Of a stretch of DNA of 64,000 bases, positions 57,451-64,000 are shown in pieces; positions within the stretch are counted from its first letter, which is position 1, and each line of letters starts with the position of its first letter. The stretch is from IMG/VR virus record IMGVR_UViG_3300030406_003049, positions 30,948 to 94,947 of that record. The stretch is one strand, 5' to 3'. The stretch is from a virus. A model generated the notes under the pieces. That model had not been told where the DNA came from and did not search any database. It saw only the letters and a program-made list of their open reading frames with translations. A program made the position numbers and the translations under genes.

Positions 57451-58701
57451 ATGTCTTCGGCAATCTTAGCAACTAGGAATGATGGCTTCTCCATCATAAA
57501 GAGTAGTAGCGATGATTTGATGATTGGTGGATATGCTAGTATTGAAATTGTTGATAAACAAAACGATTTGATTACACTTAAAGCACTTAATGAAGCAGTT
57601 GCTAAATTTATGCAAGATTCTAAATTTAGAAATGTAATGACAAACCATTCTAATGTTCAAGTTGGAGAGGTTGTAGATTCTTATAGAGATAAAACCGGCA
57701 GACTTTGGAAATCCGAAGTTGATGATGTTGGTTTCTTTGTAGTAATTAAACTACGAGATGATATAGAAAAGGCCAAAGAAGTAGGTCGCAATATTCGCAA
57801 AGGGTCGTTGAGGTCTTTTAGCATAGGAGGACAAGCCCTCCAAAAAGTAAAGAAAAGTAATGAAAACTTGGGAGAGTATAATGAAATCAGCAAGTTAGAG
57901 TTGCATGAAATTACTATATGCGAAAAAGGAATCAACCCCGAAGCGAGATTTGATATTTTGAAACAAGATAAGACAGGTGAAAAAACTATGAGTAATAAAC
58001 TAGAGAAAGCATTAGCGGAGTTAGACACTTTGCTAGAAGAAGTAAATACGCTTCGTAAAGAAGAAGAGATGCTTGATGAAAAAGGCATGAAAGAAGAAGA
58101 GATGGCTGATGAAACAGAAATGGGCGACTACGGCATGGACAAGGAAGATGAAGAAGATATGGACATGAAAGAAGATGAAGAAGACATGGACGAAAAAGGC
58201 ATGGGCGAATATCAAGATGAAGAAGCAAAGGCTTACTTGAGAACTCTTGATGGTGCAGGAAACCAAATTGGAGAACCTGCTGACCGTATCGTTATTAACA
58301 ACGGTAAGCCAACTGCTTCCGATATGCCGGTTGTAAAGGCATTTGATAATGGTGAATTTGACACACTAGATTTGTCAAACGCTAACATTGAGAAGGCTTA
58401 TGAGGCGTTCCGACAAGAACAACTTGAAGCACTTGCTTACGACAACCTAAAGAAGTCCTTTGAAGCAAGATTCGCTAGAGAAGTTTCAACAAGAGAGAAT
58501 GTTATCGCCAAGCAAAACTATGATGCACAAAGCGAGATTGCTTCTCTTAAGAATGAATTTACACAACTAAGGAAATCTTTGACTGCTGAAAAAGAAACTA
58601 TCCTAAAGGCACAAGAAGAATCCGCAATTAAACTCCCAAGTATGGAAGAGATGGCTGACATGGATTGGTCGGACATTCACAAAATGGTAGGAGGAATTTA
58701 A
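57451..58701 (+). CDS. Prohead protease fused to scaffold, C-terminal W-tag
   Basis: 416 residues. The N-terminal 150 match U35 (HK97 gp4-like) proteases: H66 in 'VMTNHSNVQVGEV' and the Ser pair in 'GSLRSFSIGGQAL' (about 119-130), then 'LHEITICEKGIN'. The middle (~215-250) is very acidic (Glu/Asp/Met repeats), the rest helical scaffold, and the last residues are MADMDWSDIHKMVGGI. Such fusions form the procapsid core and are then cut away. The tag at its end, shared with cargo proteins, is the key observation. Confidence 0.88.
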   Translation: MSSAILATRNDGFSIIKSSSDDLMIGGYASIEIVDKQNDLITLKALNEAVAKFMQDSKFRNVMTNHSNVQVGEVVDSYRDKTGRLWKSEVDDVGFFVVIKLRDDIEKAKEVGRNIRKGSLRSFSIGGQALQKVKKSNENLGEYNEISKLELHEITICEKGINPEARFDILKQDKTGEKTMSNKLEKALAELDTLLEEVNTLRKEEEMLDEKGMKEEEMADETEMGDYGMDKEDEEDMDMKEDEEDMDEKGMGEYQDEEAKAYLRTLDGAGNQIGEPADRIVINNGKPTASDMPVVKAFDNGEFDTLDLSNANIEKAYEAFRQEQLEALAYDNLKKSFEARFAREVSTRENVIAKQNYDAQSEIASLKNEFTQLRKSLTAEKETILKAQEESAIKLPSMEEMADMDWSDIHKMVGGI

Positions 58702-58702
58702 G

Positions 58703-60040
58703 ATGACAGGTTATATTAATACAATCGCAGATTTAGAAGCAAGCACATATGGAATAAACAATTTACCTGCCGGTAATGCTTTGTTAAAGCAAGCAGGTGC
58801 TATCGGTGGAATACACACCGGACATGACGGTTCTCCGTCATTCTCCGGTAGTGCCGTTAGTGATGTATCGGCATTATACAACATTGTTTACGGACAGAAA
58901 GTATGGTCTATGTTGAATAGAGAAGTTAATGCTCTTTCAATGATTTCAAAAAGACCTTATTCTTCTAGTGGTTGGAGAGTTCTAAAGTCAAGACCTGCCG
59001 GTGGAAGCGGTAATTTGTTTACTGTTGATGCAAGCGGAACTGAAAACTTAGCGGAACTAGGTTCGGATAGCCCAAGAGCAGATATGATTGGTGGTGTTCC
59101 TGAAAATGCCGCACTATCTACTGCACAAGATGGATTAGGCCCAATTGCTCCAACATATGCACAACTCAACATGAGTCCTAAAGTCGTTGCACATCAATTT
59201 GATTTCAGCGAACTTGCTATGGAAATGGCTCAAATTGATGATGGAATTGGCGACATTAGAGCGCAAATGAGAGAAGACATGGGTAAGCACCACGCAGAAG
59301 TTCAAAACAAAATGTTGGTTATGCCGCTAGAGCATTATGGTGAATCTTCCGCTATGCCTAATATCGGAAACAACTATACTTCTCTAAATAAGGTTATTAC
59401 CTCAAGAGATGAATTGCTAAAGATTGACGGTGGAGTTATCGCAACTGATACTACTTCCGCTTCTAACGCTCTAGGAAAGATTTACGGCAGTGAAAGATTT
59501 ACTGCGGCATCTTTCCTTGATGCAGAAGTAGATTGTGGAACTGGTTATGCGGCAGGAGATGTTCGTTCACTAACTCTAACAAGACTTAATGACATGATTA
59601 GAAACCTAAGACTAGCCGGTGGTTCTCCAAAGGTTATTCTAACTGGCTATGATACAATTCAAGCAATCGCTGATTTGCTACAAAGCCAAGAAAGATTCAT
59701 GGATAGAAAAGAAGTAGTCCCAACCGTAAATGGTGTTAGAGGAGTTAAAGGACAAGAAGTTGGATTTAGAGTAGCAACATACTACGACATTCCGCTAATT
59801 CCTGTTAAAGACATGTGTCAAACAGGCAGTGCTTCAACAAAACTAAGTGATTTACTATTCCTTGATACAGACCATTTGTGGCTTTCTGTTATGAAGCCAA
59901 CACAATACTTTGAAGATGGTATCGCTAATGGAAACCCATTCGGTGTCGGAACTCTAGGAAACAGGGCTTTGTATCGCACAATTGGTGAAGTTGGTTGTTC
60001 CTTCTTCAAGGGTCAAGGAAAGATAACAAACATACAGTAA
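58703..60040 (+). CDS. Major capsid protein (HK97 fold)
   Basis: 445 residues directly after the protease. The early 'YNIVYGQKVWSMLNREVNA' and 'HQFDFSELAMEMAQIDDGI' correspond to the E-loop/spine region, 'LTRLNDMIRNLRLAGGSPKV' to the P domain with 'SPKVILTGYDT', and 'NRALYRTIGEVGCSF' to the end. Position, size and segment order support the HK97 MCP. No lysine crosslink motif is obvious. It begins MTGYINTIADLEA without the W-tag. Confidence 0.85.
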   Translation: MTGYINTIADLEASTYGINNLPAGNALLKQAGAIGGIHTGHDGSPSFSGSAVSDVSALYNIVYGQKVWSMLNREVNALSMISKRPYSSSGWRVLKSRPAGGSGNLFTVDASGTENLAELGSDSPRADMIGGVPENAALSTAQDGLGPIAPTYAQLNMSPKVVAHQFDFSELAMEMAQIDDGIGDIRAQMREDMGKHHAEVQNKMLVMPLEHYGESSAMPNIGNNYTSLNKVITSRDELLKIDGGVIATDTTSASNALGKIYGSERFTAASFLDAEVDCGTGYAAGDVRSLTLTRLNDMIRNLRLAGGSPKVILTGYDTIQAIADLLQSQERFMDRKEVVPTVNGVRGVKGQEVGFRVATYYDIPLIPVKDMCQTGSASTKLSDLLFLDTDHLWLSVMKPTQYFEDGIANGNPFGVGTLGNRALYRTIGEVGCSFFKGQGKITNIQ

Positions 60041-60064
60041 GGAGAATAAAGGAGAGGATATAAT

Positions 60065-60328
60065 ATGGCTTTTACAACAGTAATACATTTGGAAATGAAC
60101 TTAGAAGGAAACAGAAAATTGGTGTGTGGACAAACAACTACCGATGGAACAGACGGTAATATTGAAACCGGACTTTCTCTAGTAGAGAGTTTGGTTTTTA
60201 CCCACAAAGGCAGTGCAGTTGAGGCTAATGCCGCTACAGTTAATGCAGATTTCCCACTAGCAAGTGGTGATGTTGCTATTAAATGCACTAGTGCTGATGT
60301 AGTCTACTTTCAAGCAATCGGGCAATAA
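60065..60328 (+). CDS. Small structural protein, 87 aa
   Basis: A beta-rich protein ('TTVIHLEMNLEGNRKLVCG', 'SLVESLVFTHKGSAVEA'). Next to the MCP; possibly a capsid decoration or vertex protein. Unknown family. Confidence 0.55.
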   Translation: MAFTTVIHLEMNLEGNRKLVCGQTTTDGTDGNIETGLSLVESLVFTHKGSAVEANAATVNADFPLASGDVAIKCTSADVVYFQAIGQ

Positions 60329-60339
60329 GGTGATTAATA

Positions 60340-60684
60340 ATGGCTATCGCAGTGACATTATTAGCAGACCATAAAGGCACTACACGACCTAAAGTTAGCG
60401 GTGATGAATATGTGGTTGATGCACTAATAGACATGGGAACTTATGCTTCCGGTGGTTTAGAAGTTGATGCTTCGCTATTAGGCTTAAGCACTATTACTCA
60501 AGTTATGATAACTGGACAAGATTCAGTAGTTGGACTAGTTGTTCCCGAAGTATCGGCAACAGGGGCTTATGAAGGCACTACTTCATTTAAACTCAATGTT
60601 GTTATAGGAACAAGCGGGGCTAATGAAGAAGGCGGTTCAGTAGACTACGGTTCAGTTAGAGTTAGAGTTTACGGAAACCTTTGA
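60340..60684 (+). CDS. Small structural protein, 114 aa
   Basis: Beta-rich ('VDALIDMGTYASGGLEVDA', 'VGLVVPEVSATGAYEGTTS'), few charges. GGTGATTAATA precedes the start. Probably a decoration or neck/tail protein next to the MCP; unproven. Confidence 0.6.
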   Translation: MAIAVTLLADHKGTTRPKVSGDEYVVDALIDMGTYASGGLEVDASLLGLSTITQVMITGQDSVVGLVVPEVSATGAYEGTTSFKLNVVIGTSGANEEGGSVDYGSVRVRVYGNL

Positions 60685-60694
60685 GGGGATTTAA

Positions 60695-61039
60695 TTGGTT
60701 AAAGTTAGATTGGCTGACAATTCTAAAATCGGCAGACTTAACATTACACCAAAGAAAGAAATTACAAGGAAAGATGAAGAAACCGTTTCAGTAAAATGGG
60801 CGGTTCTTCGTCTTTCCGACCCTAATTATTTCTTTGTGTTTAATGAAGAAGACCGAGAAGAGTTGTTAGCACTTAATGAAAAACTTGTTCTAATTGGTTG
60901 TAAGGAAACAGGTAAGGATATTTCAACTGTTGATGAATTAGCAGATGAACTTCTACCAAAGAAGATAAAACCTAAACCAAAACCTAAACCAAAGCCCAAG
61001 CCAAAGCCAAAAACTCCTTCTAAATCAAAGAAAGAGTAA
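60695..61039 (+). CDS. Protein with Lys-Pro repeat tail, 114 aa
   Basis: The start is TTG at 60695, with GAGGGG upstream. A small beta domain (MVKVRLADNSKIGRLNITP), then acidic helices, and a tail of about nine K-P dipeptides ending KTPSKSKKE. The tail is likely extended and basic. Similar to head-completion or neck proteins in position only. Confidence 0.6.
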   Translation: MVKVRLADNSKIGRLNITPKKEITRKDEETVSVKWAVLRLSDPNYFFVFNEEDREELLALNEKLVLIGCKETGKDISTVDELADELLPKKIKPKPKPKPKPKPKPKTPSKSKKE

Positions 61040-61091
61040 TCGCTACATTAAATAGGTGGAGTCTTTCTCCATCAATTGAACAGGTGTTAGT
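61040..61091 (+). promoter_or_regulatory. Gap with short hairpin and TATA-like word
   Basis: CATTAAATAGG (about 61045) and a 5-bp hairpin TGGAG-TCTTT-CTCCA (61057-61071) lie between the K-P protein and the next gene. Possible weak promoter or processing site. Confidence 0.25.
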
Positions 61092-61397
61092 ATGACAGGC
61101 ATAGGCGGTTGTAGAAGTAGTGGAGTTTTAGGAGCAAGTGCGGTTGTAAGTAATGAAGGTGCTAAGTTAATTAGCATTCATGCGGCAATTTCAATCTCCG
61201 GTGGAGATGCAGTAACGGTTAAAGTTTTCAACGGAACTAGTAATGGTGGAACAGAAATTGCTAGAATACATCAAGAAACAAATGGACACTACAATTTAGA
61301 GTATGACATGCATGGTGTTTTGTGTAGAAACGGTATCTACTTAGAAATAACAGAAGCCGGAAGTTCTACTGCTAATATTTCAGTAGAGTTCAATTGA
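61092..61397 (+). CDS. Small structural protein, 101 aa
   Basis: Gly/Ser-rich beta protein ('RSSGVLGASAVVSNEGAKLI', 'AVTVKVFNGTSNGGTEIAR'). The pattern fits decoration or tail-surface proteins. No motif. Confidence 0.6.
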   Translation: MTGIGGCRSSGVLGASAVVSNEGAKLISIHAAISISGGDAVTVKVFNGTSNGGTEIARIHQETNGHYNLEYDMHGVLCRNGIYLEITEAGSSTANISVEFN

Positions 61398-61406
61398 GGT
61401 TTTATT

Positions 61407-61814
61407 ATGGCGGCATTAAGTCAAGACACAAGATTAATTATGACAATTTTATTTGTCGGAACAGTTAGCGGAGCAAATGTATATTTTTACTCCGCTTATG
61501 GATTAAACTTCCCTTATGGGCCATTAGCACATTCTGTTTTATTTGGCCTTATTACAGTTGGCGGAATAATGGTTATGAAGGCATTGTTTGATTTATCACT
61601 AAATGACAAGATAGAAATTAGATTGTTAGATAGGCAAATAGAAAATCACTTTCAAAGACTACAAAGAGAAGAACAAATCAAGGCTAAACTTCAAGAAAGC
61701 ATGAAGCAGTTTGGGACAGTAAGGCGTGAAAATTGGCGCAACAATGTTATGACTGCTGACGATTATGAAGATAATACAATAGGAAATGAGTTCCTAGCAA
61801 CTATCCAACAATAG
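61407..61814 (+). CDS. Membrane protein, two TM helices, 135 aa
   Basis: Two hydrophobic segments: 'LIMTILFVGTVSGANVYFY' and 'SVLFGLITVGGIMVMKALF'; the C-terminal half is soluble, helical and charged. It is the first of three consecutive genes with membrane-like segments (also 61844 and the GTPase N-terminus). Confidence 0.65.
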   Translation: MAALSQDTRLIMTILFVGTVSGANVYFYSAYGLNFPYGPLAHSVLFGLITVGGIMVMKALFDLSLNDKIEIRLLDRQIENHFQRLQREEQIKAKLQESMKQFGTVRRENWRNNVMTADDYEDNTIGNEFLATIQQ

Positions 61815-61843
61815 GTTGTGATGGCTTGGTCTTTGGAGACATA

Positions 61844-62044
61844 ATGGGCTTTAGTGAGTCCGACTATGTGTATAATCAAAGTAGGGCGCATTCAGCAGAT
61901 ATGTTTTTTATAAAAATGAAGATGTATTTTTGGGGTTCTTGTGCGGCACTATCAGCGTTTTTGATTGGTAATATAATGGGAGTCTTTGACATTAATATAA
62001 TGGGTTGGATTATAGAGAGGGCTAAGGATATTTGGGGGCATTAA
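61844..62044 (+). CDS. Small membrane protein, 66 aa
   Basis: ATG 61844 follows TTGGAG; the frame extends back to 61826 without a site. One TM segment 'FWGSCAALSAFLIGNIMGVF' and an amphipathic C-terminal helix. Abuts the GTPase start directly. Confidence 0.6.
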   Translation: MGFSESDYVYNQSRAHSADMFFIKMKMYFWGSCAALSAFLIGNIMGVFDINIMGWIIERAKDIWGH

Positions 62045-62707
62045 ATGTCCATAATGACCGGCTTTGCTATTCTCGTCGGTGAAGCAATTATAGGATTTTA
62101 CAAAAGAGTCCATGCAATTAACTTTGGAGTATATGGTTCTACAATGGTTGGTAAAACAACTTTGAGCCATCAACTTAGAACAAGGGGGGAAGTTCCCACA
62201 ATAAGCGAAAGAACAGTTGGCTTGCATAGAGCCACTAGAAAAAATATAAAGATTGATGGAGATTCTCATACAATTAAAAGTGCTGACTTAGGAGGCGAAG
62301 CAATTTATTGGAAAGAATGGGTCAAAGATATGCAAAAGCGTAGAGTAAAATATATTATTTTTATGATAGACCATAGGCATTTAGATTCCCCTTCTAATTT
62401 AGACCATCAGTTAGCATGGAAATTTTTAGTAGATACTATTGTGGCTGATAGATGGCCTTCGGGTAAAAAGAAAAAAGAAGCAGATTATCCTATGGCCGTT
62501 GGTATATGGGCTAACAAATATGATATGTGGGGAGAGAAATATAAAAGCGATAAACCCATAGATAAACATGAAATATTTGAACCGTTTACATATGGAATGA
62601 GGCAGTTGAATGACAAGGGAATACCTTGTTTCAAGTATATAGTATCAGCAAAGTCCGACCCCGAAATGGTGTATAAGGGAATTACTAGTATGATAAAAGA
62701 TTATTGA
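62045..62707 (+). CDS. Arf/Ras-like small GTPase with amphipathic N-terminus
   Basis: 220 residues with five G motifs: G1 GSTMVGKT (31-38), a G2 Thr in 'VPTISERTVG', G3 DLGG (81-84), G4 NKYD (157-160) and G5 'VSAKS' (about 200-204). G3 as D-x-G-G is closest to Arf/SR-beta types. The first 27 residues (MSIMTGFAILVGEAIIGFYK) look membrane-binding, as in Arf, and two membrane-protein genes lie just upstream. Possible roles are membrane remodelling, injection or assembly switching. A phage structural P-loop is an alternative, but G4 and G5 argue against it. Confidence 0.8.
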   Translation: MSIMTGFAILVGEAIIGFYKRVHAINFGVYGSTMVGKTTLSHQLRTRGEVPTISERTVGLHRATRKNIKIDGDSHTIKSADLGGEAIYWKEWVKDMQKRRVKYIIFMIDHRHLDSPSNLDHQLAWKFLVDTIVADRWPSGKKKKEADYPMAVGIWANKYDMWGEKYKSDKPIDKHEIFEPFTYGMRQLNDKGIPCFKYIVSAKSDPEMVYKGITSMIKDY

Positions 62708-62717
62708 GGAATGAAAG

Positions 62718-63350
62718 ATGTATCAGCAACCTAATTTAATAAATACGCAACAAGCAAAGAACGCCTTTTTGCCTAAACTACAACAGTATAGAGCAGTTGG
62801 GGCAATTGAAGACTATAAGTTTGATGCGTTAAAACCAAAGAAGCAAATGAAAGAAATAAGAAAAGTATTGTTGCCGGAAAAGAAACAAATATTGTTTTTA
62901 AAATACGGCCATAAATTTAACTTCAAAGATAGATGTGTAGTATGTGGAACTCATCACATTTGGGAGGCTAGTGATTATTTGAGGCCACCAATACCACTAG
63001 ATAAAGTAGAGAAGGGAAGGCCACTTAGAGGAACTTATTGTCCTAGACATGCGGCTATTCACAAACAAATGGAAATGCTACAACAACAAATATTGGCTGA
63101 TGAACACGGCTTAGATTTTAAGGCATTTATTCCTAAAGCGAAAATGCCCTCTATGCTAAAAAGACAACAAATAACTGACCTAACAAAAGAAGATGTTATG
63201 AGGCTGACTAGCATGGGGTGGACTATAACGCCACCAACACCGGCCAAAGATGCAGAAACACAATTAGCAGAAATGGTTAGATTAACGGCAGAAATACAAT
63301 TAAATACAGAAAGGATTAATTATCTAATTAAAGGAGAGCAGGGTGAGTAA
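62718..63350 (+). CDS. Zinc-site late protein, 210 aa
   Basis: 'RCVVCGTHHIWEASDYLRP' and 'RGTYCPRHAAIHKQMEML' hold a CxxC...C-x2-H type site; the C-terminal part is helical with 'LTKEDVMRLTSMGWTI'. Follows the GTPase gene. Function unknown. Confidence 0.6.
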   Translation: MYQQPNLINTQQAKNAFLPKLQQYRAVGAIEDYKFDALKPKKQMKEIRKVLLPEKKQILFLKYGHKFNFKDRCVVCGTHHIWEASDYLRPPIPLDKVEKGRPLRGTYCPRHAAIHKQMEMLQQQILADEHGLDFKAFIPKAKMPSMLKRQQITDLTKEDVMRLTSMGWTITPPTPAKDAETQLAEMVRLTAEIQLNTERINYLIKGEQGE

Positions 63351-63351
63351 T

Positions 63352-64000
63352 ATGGGAATTTTAGGAACAAGTAATAAAACTGTTTTAGGAGCAGTTCAAC
63401 AACAAAGCGACCAACAATTTAAGAATGTAAATAACTTACTTTCTTTACAAGATAATCATGTTGAGGAGTTCTTTCAATATCACGGTCAAATGTTTTTGAC
63501 ACAAATGGAAAAACTCATGGAAGATGTTGTAGAAAGAGTAGTTAGTAAGATGTTAGCGAAACTACAATTTACAACTGATTCTACAACAGGAATGTTAAAG
63601 ATTCATAACGATGCTATGAGAGAATTTGAAAAGATTACGGCAGAAAATATAGAATTAGACATACAAAAAGTATTAGATGCGGCTATCAATACAGAAGTTG
63701 TTAATCAAAGAAAGTTAGCAAAACAACAATACCTAGAATCTCAAGGATTTAGCGGTGGTGGCGGTATGCAATCAATGACACAACCAACCGCAGGTGTAGC
63801 AATAGCGGGATTAACTGGTAATATGCAACAATACCAACAGATGCAAGGTGCTATGAATAATGGTAGTGGCTATCCTGTTCCACCATCGGGAACTGATAAT
63901 TATGGAAGACCATATTGGATAGATGCTCAAGGACAGATGAGTTACGAACCTCCACAAAGCGGATTAGGTTTAGGTAGTGCTATACAAAAAGGTGCGGCTT
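63352..64000 (+). CDS. Structural protein, Gln/Gly-rich end (cut by window edge)
   Basis: ATG 63352 follows GGTGAGTAAT and the frame runs off the right edge (216 residues visible). Begins MGILGTSNKTVLGAVQQQSD; helical coiled-coil region in the first 130 residues, then low-complexity Gly/Gln/Met sequence ('FSGGGGMQSMTQPTAG'). Likely a tail or virion protein; unrecognised. Confidence 0.6.
   Translation, partial: MGILGTSNKTVLGAVQQQSDQQFKNVNNLLSLQDNHVEEFFQYHGQMFLTQMEKLMEDVVERVVSKMLAKLQFTTDSTTGMLKIHNDAMREFEKITAENIELDIQKVLDAAINTEVVNQRKLAKQQYLESQGFSGGGGMQSMTQPTAGVAIAGLTGNMQQYQQMQGAMNNGSGYPVPPSGTDNYGRPYWIDAQGQMSYEPPQSGLGLGSAIQKGAA

Overview
This window is most likely part of the genome of a tailed double-stranded DNA virus (Caudoviricetes-type, HK97-fold capsid) that infects a marine archaeon. 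The virion genes are phage-like: large terminase, portal, prohead protease fused to scaffold, and HK97-type capsid protein. The information-processing genes are archaeal: family B DNA polymerase, PCNA, RFC small subunit, an RPA/SSB-like protein, ATP-dependent ligase, transcription factor B and a histone-fold protein. TATA-like promoters of archaeal type (about 20-25 nt before leaderless or short-leader starts) sit in front of several genes. Base composition is AT-rich. Magroviruses of Poseidoniales (Marine Group II) and viruses of marine Nitrososphaeria are the known groups this resembles; the sequence alone does not let me choose a host. No tRNA, rRNA, integrase, insertion sequence or CRISPR array was found.

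Layout. Bases 1-25,025 are a dense leftward block of replication, transcription and accessory genes, many joined by 4-nt ATGA overlaps and including many tiny zinc-ribbon proteins. It runs from DNA polymerase (cut by the left edge) through PCNA, a RecA-like ATPase, SSB, RFC, ligase, histone fold, a PC4-like protein, GroEL/GroES, an E1-like/JAMM pair, TFB and a ubiquitin-like protein to a UvrD-type helicase. Bases 25,026-30,574 form a control region: an iteron-rich putative replication origin (about 26,000-26,410) and monocistronic leftward cassettes, each with a CCATATGG palindrome, a covarying stem and a TATA box. Three diverged paralogues lie here. Bases 30,575-64,000 are the rightward late block: small tagged proteins, three large Lys/Glu-rich proteins, terminase, a LAGLIDADG protein, basic internal-type proteins, portal, a 1,356-residue protein, a second ligase-like protein, protease-scaffold, major capsid protein, small virion and membrane proteins, an Arf-like GTPase and a truncated structural gene at the right edge.

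Two systems stand out. First, at least fifteen otherwise unrelated late proteins begin with a short peptide of the form M-[T/S/N]-W-[K/E]-x-I-[L/V]-K. A very similar peptide is the extreme C-terminus of the protease-scaffold protein and of a small scaffold-like protein. I propose a docking tag that brings many cargo proteins into the procapsid. Second, the virus encodes a beta-grasp ubiquitin-like protein ending in Gly-Gly (18,804-19,004), a compact E1-like adenylating enzyme (14,810-15,367) and a JAMM isopeptidase with an intact metal motif (13,907-14,428). With no E2 visible, this resembles a minimal archaeal SAMP-type modification system carried by a virus.

Lesser points are the small GTPase with all five G motifs, a second ligase with a substituted metal ligand, virus-encoded TFB, histone-fold and GroEL/ES proteins, and different ribosome-binding-site styles on the early and late strands. 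Functional names are inferred from motifs read by eye; no database search was run.
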